A stretch of DNA of 13,286 bases from SIG578 sp964508295 (GTDB taxonomy: Bacteria; Bacillota; Clostridia; Oscillospirales; Ruminococcaceae). The notes beneath the pieces are model-generated. The model saw only the letters and a list, made by a program, of their open reading frames with translations, made no database searches and had not been told where the DNA came from. The stretch covers positions 1 to 13,286 of the forward strand of contig CAZDSQ010000048.1 in assembly GCA_964508295.1 (NCBI GenBank), given 5' to 3'. Position 1 is the first letter of the stretch, and each line of letters starts with the position of its first letter. The translations under genes were made by a program, and so were the position numbers. This document shows positions 1-7,853 of the stretch, piece after piece.

Positions 1-6
1 TATTAT

Positions 7-35
7 GACACTTTCAAACCGAAAGTGTCTTTTTG
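7..35 (+). terminator. Rho-independent terminator of an off-window gene
   Basis: A perfect 9-bp stem, GACACTTTC (7-15) pairing with GAAAGTGTC (21-29), closes a 5-base loop and is followed directly by five T (30-34). This is a classic intrinsic terminator on the + strand, so a rightward gene probably ends just before the window. The gene itself is not visible. Confidence 0.85.
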
Positions 36-41
36 TTATAT

Positions 42-79
42 AAAAAACGGAGACTGCTTCTTTACGAAGTGTCTCCGTT
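42..79 (-). terminator. Rho-independent terminator for the leftward ligA operon
   Basis: The arms AACGGAGAC (46-54) and GTCTCCGTT (71-79) are exact reverse complements, with a nested CTTC/GAAG stem (57-60, 66-69) around a 5-base loop. Read leftward, the stem runs straight into six T (complement of A42-A47), so it fits as the terminator of the mtnN-side operon. Read rightward, a T-run occurs at 87-92 but is separated from the stem by 7 bases, so it could also work weakly on the + strand. The operon stop codon lies about 190 bases upstream on the minus strand, with the palindromic element in between. Confidence 0.7.
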
Positions 80-144
80 CGGGAGCTTTTTTCTTTGTGC
101 TGCATTTATTGCGCTTTTATTTTAGCTTGCGACCGAAAGCCGCA

Positions 145-252
145 CCTACAGTTTAACATAAATGTTTCGTTTTTACTGTAGGGAATGACCTATGTGTCAT
201 TCCGTTATATTGCGATTTACGTTTCGGAACGGCACATAGGCCATTCCCTACA
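145..252. repeat. Palindromic intergenic element with nested inverted repeats
   Basis: The sequence at 177-196 (starts TGTAGGGAATG) and that at 233-252 (ends CATTCCCTACA) are reverse complements at 19 of 20 positions. The one difference is an A-C mismatch in + strand RNA but a G-U pair in minus strand RNA. The stem can extend inward by CCGTT (202-206) with AACGG (228-232). Competing hairpins also exist: CCTACAGT (145-152) with ACTGTAGG (175-182), and GGAATGAC (182-189) with GTCATTCC (196-203). Six T follow on the + strand (254-259). The form resembles a MITE-like or REP-like dispersed intergenic repeat. I see no transposase and no convincing target-site duplication. It lies in the 3' untranslated region of the leftward operon. 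Confidence 0.6.
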
Positions 253-270
253 ATTTTTTATAAAACTTTT

Positions 271-1008
271 TTATCTTAATAGCTCTTTTATGATATCGCA
301 GGAATAGAGGGAAGAGGCATTAACAAACTTGTCAAAGGAAACGTCGGCACCCTCGTCGGCACAGTCTGAAATAACCCTTATAACCGCGCAGGGAACACCT
401 GCCTCAAAGCAGGCCTGAGCCACCGCCGCGCCCTCCATTTCAACGCATTGCACGTTCTCGATTTTTTCCTTTATCCAGGCCTTTCTTGCGCTGTCGCTAA
501 TAAACTGATCGCCCGATGCGATAATTCCCGTATGTACGGCGGGGGCAGTTACGCCAATCTCCCTAAAAAAGTCGCAAAGCTCGGCGCTTTTTTCGCTCTC
601 GCAAAAGCTTTTAGCTGCATCCAGACACTTTTCAGACAGCGCCTTGTCGCAGGGGATGTTTGAAATGTTAATGAGCGGAATTCTGAAAATATCATTGTCG
701 GCAAGATAAAAATCGTGCTGCACGCAACCCTCGCCGATAACTATGTCGCCAATCTTAACGTTATCTCCAAGTCCGCCTGCAATTCCGCAGAAAACAACGG
801 CGTCAACCTTGAATTTCTCAATTAAAATTGCAGTTGTAAATGCGGCGGCAACCTTGCCTATTCGCGAAACTACCGCAACAACGCCTTTGCCGCAGATTTC
901 GCCAGAGATAAAATCTCTGCCGTAAATAGAGCGGGTAGAGGCGTTTTTTATTTCCTTTTCAAGTATCCCAAATTCCTCGGGCATTGCACAAATAAGTCCG
1001 TATGTCAT
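271..1008 (-). CDS. mtnN: 5'-methylthioadenosine/S-adenosylhomocysteine nucleosidase
   Basis: This 245-residue cytosolic enzyme should hydrolyse MTA and SAH to adenine plus the thioribose or ribosylhomocysteine, which relieves product inhibition of SAM-dependent methylases and feeds methionine recycling. The whole protein is one PNP/UDP phosphorylase-type fold, close to the usual length of about 230. Visible family motifs are AMPEE at 8-12 (E12 aligns with the catalytic/water-positioning Glu of E. coli MtnN), GIAGG 75-79, GDIVIG 87-92, GDQF 166-169, VEMEG 189-193 with the ribose-binding Met-Glu pair, and SD at 214-215, where D215 is the expected proton donor. The start has a strong GGAGGA site 5 bases upstream. 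It is the last gene of the ligA operon, 15 bases after the ComEA-like gene. Futalosine hydrolase is a related alternative, but the motifs favour MTAN. Confidence 0.9.
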   Translation of the reverse strand: MTYGLICAMPEEFGILEKEIKNASTRSIYGRDFISGEICGKGVVAVVSRIGKVAAAFTTAILIEKFKVDAVVFCGIAGGLGDNVKIGDIVIGEGCVQHDFYLADNDIFRIPLINISNIPCDKALSEKCLDAAKSFCESEKSAELCDFFREIGVTAPAVHTGIIASGDQFISDSARKAWIKEKIENVQCVEMEGAAVAQACFEAGVPCAVIRVISDCADEGADVSFDKFVNASSLYSCDIIKELLR

Positions 1009-1023
1009 AATATCCTCCGCAAA

Positions 1024-1476
1024 TTAAACACAGATGTAATCCTTTATCTTCTCAAAGGTCGCATCTCCGATTCCTTTAACATTTTTAATCTCAGAAATAT
1101 CCTTAAACTCGCCGTTTGCAATTCTGTGAGCTACTATCTCCAAAGCCTTGCTCTCGCCAATGTTTTTAAGCGTGCAGAGCGTTTCGATGTCCGCCGTGTT
1201 AATGTTGACCTTGCCGTTTTTGTACTGCGACACCGCACTTGACGAAACTTTGTCTGCACTTACGGTGTAGCTACTGTCAATCGGCACAAGAGCCTTTTGA
1301 TAATACAAAACGCATCCTGCTATGCTCAAAACTGCAATAACCGCGAGAATTATGAAACTGAAATCAAAAGATTTCTGTTTTGAATCCTTAAAAACTTTTT
1401 CCTTAGGTTTTGCGCTGTTTGGCAGACAATGCTCGCTTTTTAAAAATGTGTCAAATGAAATTTTGTCGTCGTTCAT
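1024..1476 (-). CDS. ComEA-like helix-hairpin-helix protein, membrane-anchored
   Basis: This 150-residue protein has a charged cytoplasmic N-terminus (1-37), one transmembrane helix (about 38-59, FSFIILAVIAVLSIAG), a short linker and a C-terminal ComEA-type tandem helix-hairpin-helix domain (about 88-150). The domain starts KVNINTAD, and its two hairpins are LKNIG (103-107) and VKGIG (133-137). Such domains bind double-stranded DNA without sequence specificity; in B. subtilis, ComEA is the membrane DNA receptor for transformation. The protein is shorter than classical ComEA (about 205 residues) and has no SLBB domain between membrane helix and HhH. It starts 3 bases after the ligA stop with only a weak site (AGAAAG), so translational coupling to ligA is likely. 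No comEB or comEC is adjacent. Fold assignment is confident; a role in DNA uptake is inference. Confidence 0.82.
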   Translation of the reverse strand: MNDDKISFDTFLKSEHCLPNSAKPKEKVFKDSKQKSFDFSFIILAVIAVLSIAGCVLYYQKALVPIDSSYTVSADKVSSSAVSQYKNGKVNINTADIETLCTLKNIGESKALEIVAHRIANGEFKDISEIKNVKGIGDATFEKIKDYICV

Positions 1477-1479
1477 ATT

Positions 1480-3468
1480 TTAACTTTCTGTCATTTTGAT
1501 AAGCTCGGCCTCTGTTATAACGGGTATGCCAAGCTCGTTTGCCTTTGTGAGTTTAGAACCTGCTTCTTCTCCCGCAACAACGTAGGAGGTTTTTTTGGAA
1601 ACGCTGCCGCTTACCTTGCCGCCTAAGTTTTTGATTATCTCAGAAGCTTCGTCGCGGGTGTAGGTGGGTAGTGTACCTGTCAGAACAAAGGTGAGGCCTA
1701 AGAACTTAGAGCCTTTCTCTTTAGCCGACTGTGTCATATTAACTCCCGCATTTTTAAGCGACTCTATAAGATGAACAGACTGCTCCTCGCTAAAGAACTG
1801 AATAATGCTCTTTGCCATCTCCTCACCAACGCCGTCGATAGAGCAAAGTGTGTCAACGTCAGCCACCATAATCTCGTTAATGGTGTTAAGCCTCTCAGAG
1901 ATAAGCTCGGCAACCTTTTCGCCGATGTGCCTTATTCCTAAAGCAGTCAGAACATTTGAAAGTTCTCTTGATTTTGATGCGGAAATGGCATTTATGAGGT
2001 TTTGCGCCGATTTCTTTCCGAGACCCTCAATGTTTTCAAGCTGCTCGGGAACGAGGGTGTATAAATCAGCCGCAGATGCGATAAGCTTATTTTCAATTAA
2101 GGTGTCAACAATAGCTGGACCAAGCCCGTCAATGTCCATAGCCGCCTTTGAGGCAAAGTGAATGATGTTTCTCGAAAGCTGGGCGGGGCATTCGGGGTTT
2201 ATGCAACGGATGACCGCCTCGTCCTCGCTTTTGAAAACGGCGCTGTTGCAGGAAGGACAAACCGAGGGAATAAAATACGGCTCGCTTTTATCTGCGTGTT
2301 CTTTGCTGTAAAGCACTTCGGGAATTATCTCTCCCGCCTTGCGAACAACGATGGTATCGCCGATTCTTATGTCCTTTTCGGTTATGAAATCCTGATTGTG
2401 CAAAACCGCCCTCGAAACGCTTGTTCCCGCAAGCATAATGGGGTCAAAAACAGCGGTGGGGGTGAGGGCGCCCGTTCTGCCAACATTTATTTCAATCTCT
2501 CGCAGTACAGTTTCTTTTTCCTCGGGCGGATATTTAAAGGCAACCGCCCAGCGAGGATATTTAGCCGTTGCGCCAAGCGCCTCACGGTCTGTTAAGTTAT
2601 TTACCTTTACAACCGCTCCGTCGATGTCAAAGGAGTATTTTCCGCGGTTTTCGCCGATTTTTTCGATTTCGGATATAACATCCTCTATGTTTTGGTAGGT
2701 GTTGTAGGACGGGGTAACGGGGAAACCAAGCGAAGCGAGAAAATCAAGACCGCCGCTGTGGGTGTCTGTTTCTTTACCCTCAATTTGCTGAATATTGAAA
2801 ATAAAAACAGACAAACGGCGCTCGCGTGTAATCTCTGAGTTCTTTTGCCTGAGCGACCCTGCCGCCGCATTTCTCGGGTTTTTAAAGGGCTTTTCGCCGT
2901 TTTCTTCCTGTTTTTCTACTATAGAATAGAAAACCTCAGTCGGCATATAAACCTCGCCGCGCACCTCTAAAAAAGGCGGCGCCTCGGGCAAAGACTTGGG
3001 AATAGAGGTTATTGTCATAAGGTTTGCGGTAACATCCTCGCCGACAAAGCCGTTGCCTCGGGTCGAGCCGCGCACAAACTTTCCGTTCTGGTATTCGAGC
3101 GAAACCGAAAGTCCGTCAATTTTCGGCTCAACAACATAAACAGGGTTTGTTATTGTTTCCCGCACCTTTCGGTCAAAATCCCTTATGTCCTCAAAGCTGA
3201 AAACGTCCCTAAGGCTTCCCATCTGCACCCTGTGCTCAACAGGGGCAAAAAGTCCTTCAGAAAATGTTCCTCCAACGTGCTGAGTAGGGGAGGAGCCAGA
3301 TACAAAATCGGGGTTTTCGGCCTCGATCTTTTTAAGGCGCTGCATCAGCATATCGTATTCATAGTCGCTGATCTCGGGGGCATCGTTGTCGTAATACAAA
3401 CGGTTGTGCCGCTCGATCTCTGCTATAAGGCTCTGATACTCACTAAAAAGCTTGTCTTTACCGCTCAT
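1480..3468 (-). CDS. ligA: NAD+-dependent DNA ligase LigA
   Basis: This is the essential replicative ligase, sealing nicks between Okazaki fragments using NAD+ as the adenylate donor. The 662 residues match the family length and show every domain in order. The NMN-binding Ia domain is at about 1-70 (HNRLYY 21-26, ISDYEYD 33-39). The nucleotidyltransferase domain contains the adenylated lysine K116 in KIDG (116-119) and NAAAGSLRQ (200-208). An OB fold follows at about 318-398. The zinc finger has C404, C407, C422 and C427. A helix-hairpin-helix array lies at about 430-580 (DGLG 447-450, GLGKKSA 482-488, GVGEEMA 546-552). A BRCT domain is at about 586-660. Translation starts at the ATG preceded by GTGAGG at good spacing. 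It is the first gene of the leftward operon and is divergent from recJ. No truncation or missing catalytic residue is seen. Confidence 0.97.
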   Translation of the reverse strand: MSGKDKLFSEYQSLIAEIERHNRLYYDNDAPEISDYEYDMLMQRLKKIEAENPDFVSGSSPTQHVGGTFSEGLFAPVEHRVQMGSLRDVFSFEDIRDFDRKVRETITNPVYVVEPKIDGLSVSLEYQNGKFVRGSTRGNGFVGEDVTANLMTITSIPKSLPEAPPFLEVRGEVYMPTEVFYSIVEKQEENGEKPFKNPRNAAAGSLRQKNSEITRERRLSVFIFNIQQIEGKETDTHSGGLDFLASLGFPVTPSYNTYQNIEDVISEIEKIGENRGKYSFDIDGAVVKVNNLTDREALGATAKYPRWAVAFKYPPEEKETVLREIEINVGRTGALTPTAVFDPIMLAGTSVSRAVLHNQDFITEKDIRIGDTIVVRKAGEIIPEVLYSKEHADKSEPYFIPSVCPSCNSAVFKSEDEAVIRCINPECPAQLSRNIIHFASKAAMDIDGLGPAIVDTLIENKLIASAADLYTLVPEQLENIEGLGKKSAQNLINAISASKSRELSNVLTALGIRHIGEKVAELISERLNTINEIMVADVDTLCSIDGVGEEMAKSIIQFFSEEQSVHLIESLKNAGVNMTQSAKEKGSKFLGLTFVLTGTLPTYTRDEASEIIKNLGGKVSGSVSKKTSYVVAGEEAGSKLTKANELGIPVITEAELIKMTES

Positions 3469-3510
3469 AATAACCTCACAAATACTTTAATACCTATATT
3501 TTAACACATT

Positions 3511-3526
3511 TATTTTTATAATACCA
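3511..3526 (-). promoter_or_regulatory. Possible promoter of the ligA operon (extended -10)
   Basis: Read leftward, the sequence TGGTATTAT (complement of 3526-3518) is an extended -10 box (TGnTATnAT-like) and would start transcription near 3511, giving a leader of about 40 bases before the ligA ATG. No good -35 hexamer lies 16-18 bases upstream. A second A/T-rich candidate, TAAAAT, lies closer to the gene. The location is plausible but the exact box is uncertain. Confidence 0.35.
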
Positions 3527-3565
3527 CATTTTTTTGCTTAAAGTTGGAAGAATTGTTTATTTTTG

Positions 3566-3594
3566 TTGCTCTGTGCATAATTTTGTGCTATAAT
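3566..3594 (+). promoter_or_regulatory. Sigma-A-type promoter of the recJ-rel operon
   Basis: A perfect -10 hexamer TATAAT (3589-3594) carries the extended TG motif (TGC at 3586-3588). A partial -35, TTGCTC (3566-3571), lies exactly 17 bases upstream. Transcription should begin near 3601, leaving a leader of about 36 bases before the GTG start of recJ. This is the strongest promoter-like sequence in the divergent region and would drive the six-gene rightward operon. Confidence 0.75.
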
Positions 3595-3620
3595 GTAACG
3601 TGATATATTATTATTTGGAA

Positions 3621-3627
3621 AGGGGAG
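3621..3627 (+). promoter_or_regulatory. Ribosome binding site setting the recJ GTG start
   Basis: AGGGGAG lies 9 bases before the GTG at 3637. There is no ATG in the same frame nearby, and the other GTG triplets at 3627 and 3629 are out of frame. The site therefore fixes GTG 3637 as the start. Confidence 0.75.
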
Positions 3628-3636
3628 TGTGGCTCT

Positions 3637-5661
3637 GTGAGATTTAAAAAATGGAAAATTTCAGATGCTAAGGATTTTTCGCAGCTTCAGCAGAAATATT
3701 CTGTCTGTTCTCTTGCCGCAAAGGTAGCCGCCGCAAGAAAAAACACCCTTTCTGATAAAGAGCTTTTCCAAAAAAGCGATAGCATTTATTCGCCCTTTGA
3801 GCTAAAGGATATGGATAGGGCGGTAGATAGAATAAACGAGGCAATTGATAGCGGTGAAAAGATAACCGTTTACGGCGACTATGATGCTGATGGTGTTACC
3901 GCCACAGTCATTCTGTATTCATATCTGGAAGCGATGGGTGCAGATGTCGGCTACTACATTCCCAGCAGAGAGTCCGAGGGTTATGGACTCAACTCTGATG
4001 CCATACAAAGCCTTGCTGATGATGGAACGCAGCTTATAGTAACCGTCGATAACGGCATTGCGGCAGTAGAAGAAATAGAGCTTGCCAAAAGCCTTGGGGT
4101 AGACGTTGTTGTAACCGATCACCATATGCCCCAAAGCACCTTGCCCGACTGCATTATCGTTGACCCGCACAGAGAGGATTGCGAAAGTAAATTTAAGGAT
4201 ATATGCGGCGCCTTTGTTGCATTTAAGCTTGTCGCGGCGCTTGACGGCGGAGATTATGACGGCGCCTTTGAGCAGTACGCCGAGCTTGTCGCAACAGCGA
4301 CCCTTGCCGACGTTGTTCCACTCGTTGACGAAAACAGAACGATAGTCCGACTTGGTCTTGAAAAGATGCGTGAGACCGACAATTTGGGACTTCGCGCTCT
4401 TATGTCCGCCGCCTTTTCTGAGGACAGCGTAATCGACTCGACCTCGGTAACCTTCGGTATCGTTCCCCGTATAAATGCCGCAGGAAGAATGGGTGACGCT
4501 AAAAGGGCGGCAGAGCTTCTTTTGTGCGATGATGAAGAACTCGCAGAGCAGCTTTGCGAGGAGATCTGCGCCGAAAACAATAAAAGAAAAAGCATTGAGG
4601 CTGATATTCTCGACGAAATAAAAAAGATGGCTGATAGAGAGCCAGAGCTTCTTAGCGGCAGAGTTGTTGTGGTCTGCGGCGAGGGCTGGCACCACGGAGT
4701 GCTTGGTATAGTTGCCTCAAAGCTTGTTGAAATGACAGGCAAGCCTGCCCTTGTCCTTTCGAGTGATGGCGAGAGCGCAACCGGCTCGGGACGAAGTGTT
4801 GACGGTTTTTCGCTCTTTGATGCTATGAGTTCCTGCAGCGGTTTGTTTGAGAGATTTGGCGGGCATAGCCTCGCCGTCGGCGTAACGCTCGATATTGACA
4901 AGGTCTCTGTTTTAAGGCAAAAGATAAACGAGTATGCACAGCGGCATTATGCCTATATGCCGCAAAATGTTATAGAGGCAGATGCGGTAATTTCTCCCGC
5001 TGAGATCTCCTTGCACTCGGTTAAAGAACTCTCTAATTTTGAGCCGTTTGGTAAGGACAATTCAAGCCCTGCCTTTGCGCTGTTAAATTTGACCCTTAGC
5101 AAGCTTGCTTCAATAGGAAACGGCAAGCACACAAGGCTCTCGCTCTGTGACGGCACGTATTCCTTTACTGCGCTTTATTTCGGCGTTACCGCGAATGAGC
5201 TTAGATTCTTTGAGGGCAGGCAGATCGACATTATTGCCCGCCTCAAAACCAGCGTGTATGCAGGTGAGGAATCTGTTACCGTTCAGGTCGTAGATTTAAG
5301 GCCGAGCGGCATAAATGACGAGCTTTTCTTTAAGGAAAAGCAGCTTTTTGAAATTGCCCAGCGAGGCGAAAACCTTTCAGAAAAGCAGGCGCGCTACCTT
5401 ATGCCGAGCCGTGAGGAAGCGGTAGGCGTTTACAAGTTTGCACGGCAGCTTGCAGGCGCGAGTGTCGATGCCGATGTTATCTGGTGGCTTTTTGGCGGCA
5501 AGATAAACAGAGCAAGGCTCTCGGCGGTTTTGGAGGCATTTAGTCAGAACGAGTTTATTAAAATACAAAACGGACAGCTTTTTGTAACAAATGGTCAGCA
5601 GAAAAGAGACCTGTTTGACTGCCCGATCTTAAAGCACATTTCGGGATATTTGCAGAGCTGA
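3637..5661 (+). CDS. recJ: Single-stranded-DNA-specific exonuclease RecJ
   Basis: RecJ degrades single-stranded DNA 5' to 3' in recombinational repair, mismatch repair and base excision repair. The 674-residue protein shows the DHH phosphoesterase motifs: DYDADGV (81-87), VDNG (137-140), DHH (161-163) and TLADVV (222-227), which together bind the two catalytic metals. The DHHA1 domain follows with GRSVDG (385-390) and GGHSLAVG (408-415), then an OB-fold region (about 450-555). The C-terminal 100 or so residues have no motif I can name; Firmicute RecJ proteins commonly carry such an extension. The start is GTG with a strong upstream AGGGGAG. It is the first gene of the rightward operon, and the AAGGAG for rel overlaps its stop codon. 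All expected catalytic residues are present. The start codon is the least certain part. Confidence 0.95.
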   Translation: MRFKKWKISDAKDFSQLQQKYSVCSLAAKVAAARKNTLSDKELFQKSDSIYSPFELKDMDRAVDRINEAIDSGEKITVYGDYDADGVTATVILYSYLEAMGADVGYYIPSRESEGYGLNSDAIQSLADDGTQLIVTVDNGIAAVEEIELAKSLGVDVVVTDHHMPQSTLPDCIIVDPHREDCESKFKDICGAFVAFKLVAALDGGDYDGAFEQYAELVATATLADVVPLVDENRTIVRLGLEKMRETDNLGLRALMSAAFSEDSVIDSTSVTFGIVPRINAAGRMGDAKRAAELLLCDDEELAEQLCEEICAENNKRKSIEADILDEIKKMADREPELLSGRVVVVCGEGWHHGVLGIVASKLVEMTGKPALVLSSDGESATGSGRSVDGFSLFDAMSSCSGLFERFGGHSLAVGVTLDIDKVSVLRQKINEYAQRHYAYMPQNVIEADAVISPAEISLHSVKELSNFEPFGKDNSSPAFALLNLTLSKLASIGNGKHTRLSLCDGTYSFTALYFGVTANELRFFEGRQIDIIARLKTSVYAGEESVTVQVVDLRPSGINDELFFKEKQLFEIAQRGENLSEKQARYLMPSREEAVGVYKFARQLAGASVDADVIWWLFGGKINRARLSAVLEAFSQNEFIKIQNGQLFVTNGQQKRDLFDCPILKHISGYLQS

Positions 5662-5678
5662 AGGAGCAAAATAGTTTT

Positions 5679-7853
5679 ATGAAAGAATTGTACGATAGGC
5701 TGACGCAGGCCATTGAGCGCAACAGCAAAAACTTAAATAAAGATGTAATAATGGATGCGCTCGCTTTTGCCGAGAGTGCTCACGACGGTCAAAAGCGCAA
5801 ATCGGGCGAGCCGTATATAATACACCCCGTTGCTACTGCCATAATCTTGATAGATATGGGTATGGACACCGAAACCATTGTCGCCGCCCTGCTTCACGAT
5901 GTCGTTGAAGACACCGAGGTAGAGCTTGATGTGGTGCGCCAGAAATTCGGTGCGGACGTTGCCGCACTTGTTGACGGTGTTACAAAGCTCGGCCTTTTGC
6001 CGCTTACAAGCCGTGAGGAGCAGCAGGCTGAGAACGTCAGAAAAATGCTGCTTGCAATGTCGCAGGATATCCGTGTTGTTGTTATTAAGCTTGCCGATAG
6101 GCTTCACAATATGAGAACTATCGACTATGTGGGCGAGCAGAAGCAGCGAGATAAATCCCTCGAAACTATGGAAGTCTATGCTCCCATTGCGCATAGACTC
6201 GGTATCCGCGCCGTTAAAGAGGAACTTGAGGACCTTTCATTAAAGCATCTTGACCCCATCGGCTATCAGCAGATAGAGGAAAAGCTGGTCGGTCAAAAGG
6301 AAGAGCGACAAGAGTTTCTTGACAGAATTAAGGAGCGCATCAAAGAGCGCCTCGGGAACGACGAAAATGTTGTCGTTGAGGGACGAGTCAAGAGCGTTTA
6401 CGGCATTTATCGTAAGGTCTTTATGCAGGGTAAGGCCTTTGAGGAGATATTTGATATTTATGCCGTTCGAGTTATTGTTGATAGCGTAACAGACTGTTAC
6501 AATGTTCTCGGAATCATTCACGATATGTTTCGTCCTATCCCCAATAGGTTTAAGGACTATATATCAACCCCCAAAGCAAATATGTATCAGTCGCTGCATA
6601 CCACCGTTATCGACAAAGAGGGAATACCCTTTGAGGTGCAGATAAGAACATGGGATATGCACCACACCGCTGAGTATGGAATTGCGGCTCACTGGAAATA
6701 TAAGCATGGAGTAAGCGGCAAGGATAAGCTCGAAGAGCGTCTTGTATGGGTCCGCCAGCTCTTAGAAGCCCAAAAGGAGAGCGAGGACGTTGAGGAGATA
6801 GTTCGAAGCATAAAGAGCGATATCGCTCCCGAAGAGGTCTTTGTCTTTACACCTAAGGGCGACGTTATAAGCCTGCCTGCAGGTGCTTGTGTTATTGACT
6901 TTGCTTATGCCATTCACACCGCTGTCGGTAACAGTATGGTCAGCGCAAAGGCGGACGGTAAGATAGTTCCGCTTGATTATAAGGTCAAAACGGGCGAAAT
7001 CGTTGAGATCATAACATCTAAAGGCAAGGGTCCCAGCCGAGATTGGATAAAGCTCGTTGTAACCAGCGAAGCGAGAAATAAGATACGCAACTGGTTTAAA
7101 AAGGAGTTCCGCGAGGAAAATATCGAGCAGGGTAAAATTGAGCTTGAAGCGGAGTTTCGCAGAAATCTTATCAGCATTAAGCCTGAGCTTAAGGACGAGT
7201 TTATTTTAGATATTGCCAAAAGGCATCATTACGATAACCTTGAGGATTTCTATGCCGCTATAGGATATGGCGGAATACTTATTTCACGCATTATGCCAAG
7301 GGTCAAAGAGGCCTATAATAAAGCCGTTAAAGAGGCAAAGGCGGCAAGTAAGGCGTTTTCTATTGAGGATGTTGTCAGCGAAAATCAAAGCAGAAAACAG
7401 AGCGGCGGCGTAATAGTTGAGGGGCTTGATAACTGCCTTGTAAAGTTTGCAAAATGCTGCAGCCCTCTGCCCGGTGATGAGGTTGTCGGATTTATTACAA
7501 GGGGTAGCGGAGTTTCTGTGCATAAGGCAGACTGCGTAAATGCTAAAAACGGAATGAAACACGATAGCGCCCGATGGGTAAGGGTAATTTGGGCAGATGC
7601 TAATAGAAAGAGCAGTTATGATGTTTCCTTGCATATCTGGGCAAACACAAGACCCAACCTGCTGCTTGATATAAGTGCGCAGTTTTCAACTATGCGAGTT
7701 CCCATTCATAGCATAAGCGCTAAGGACACTAAGGACGGCAGGAGCTTTTTCTGGCTCTCTATAAGCACCGAGGGAACAGAGCACCTTAAATCTATTATTG
7801 ACAGACTAACAAAAATTCCCGGTATTAACAGCGTAGAAAGGGCAATAAACTGA
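5679..7853 (+). CDS. rel: Bifunctional (p)ppGpp synthetase/hydrolase (RelA/SpoT family)
   Basis: This is the long ribosome-associated RSH enzyme, which makes (p)ppGpp from ATP and GDP/GTP during amino acid starvation and hydrolyses it when supply recovers. At 724 residues it is full length. The HD hydrolase domain keeps H49, HDVVED (73-78) and D140 in KLADRLHNMRTI, so hydrolase activity is expected. The synthetase domain has RFKDYI (290-295), the YQSLHTTV segment (303-310) and AEYGIAAHWKYK (331-342). The TGS domain (about 386-447), a long helical region, a zinc-finger/RIS domain with C593, C594, H615 and C619, and a C-terminal ACT domain (about 645-722) complete the regulatory half. AAGGAG lies 12 bases before the ATG. 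The stop overlaps the dtd start by one base (TGATG). In B. subtilis apt usually sits between recJ and relA; here it is missing. Confidence 0.96.
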   Translation: MKELYDRLTQAIERNSKNLNKDVIMDALAFAESAHDGQKRKSGEPYIIHPVATAIILIDMGMDTETIVAALLHDVVEDTEVELDVVRQKFGADVAALVDGVTKLGLLPLTSREEQQAENVRKMLLAMSQDIRVVVIKLADRLHNMRTIDYVGEQKQRDKSLETMEVYAPIAHRLGIRAVKEELEDLSLKHLDPIGYQQIEEKLVGQKEERQEFLDRIKERIKERLGNDENVVVEGRVKSVYGIYRKVFMQGKAFEEIFDIYAVRVIVDSVTDCYNVLGIIHDMFRPIPNRFKDYISTPKANMYQSLHTTVIDKEGIPFEVQIRTWDMHHTAEYGIAAHWKYKHGVSGKDKLEERLVWVRQLLEAQKESEDVEEIVRSIKSDIAPEEVFVFTPKGDVISLPAGACVIDFAYAIHTAVGNSMVSAKADGKIVPLDYKVKTGEIVEIITSKGKGPSRDWIKLVVTSEARNKIRNWFKKEFREENIEQGKIELEAEFRRNLISIKPELKDEFILDIAKRHHYDNLEDFYAAIGYGGILISRIMPRVKEAYNKAVKEAKAASKAFSIEDVVSENQSRKQSGGVIVEGLDNCLVKFAKCCSPLPGDEVVGFITRGSGVSVHKADCVNAKNGMKHDSARWVRVIWADANRKSSYDVSLHIWANTRPNLLLDISAQFSTMRVPIHSISAKDTKDGRSFFWLSISTEGTEHLKSIIDRLTKIPGINSVERAIN

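Noticed and set aside
2158..2595. A 145-codon + strand open frame inside ligA
   Set aside because: It overlaps the LigA adenylation, OB and zinc-finger coding region, which is intact, so this is a shadow frame.
3919..4695. A 258-codon open frame on the minus strand inside recJ
   Set aside because: It lies wholly antisense to conserved RecJ motifs, has no ribosome binding site or recognisable domain, and reads as the complement of codon-biased coding sequence.
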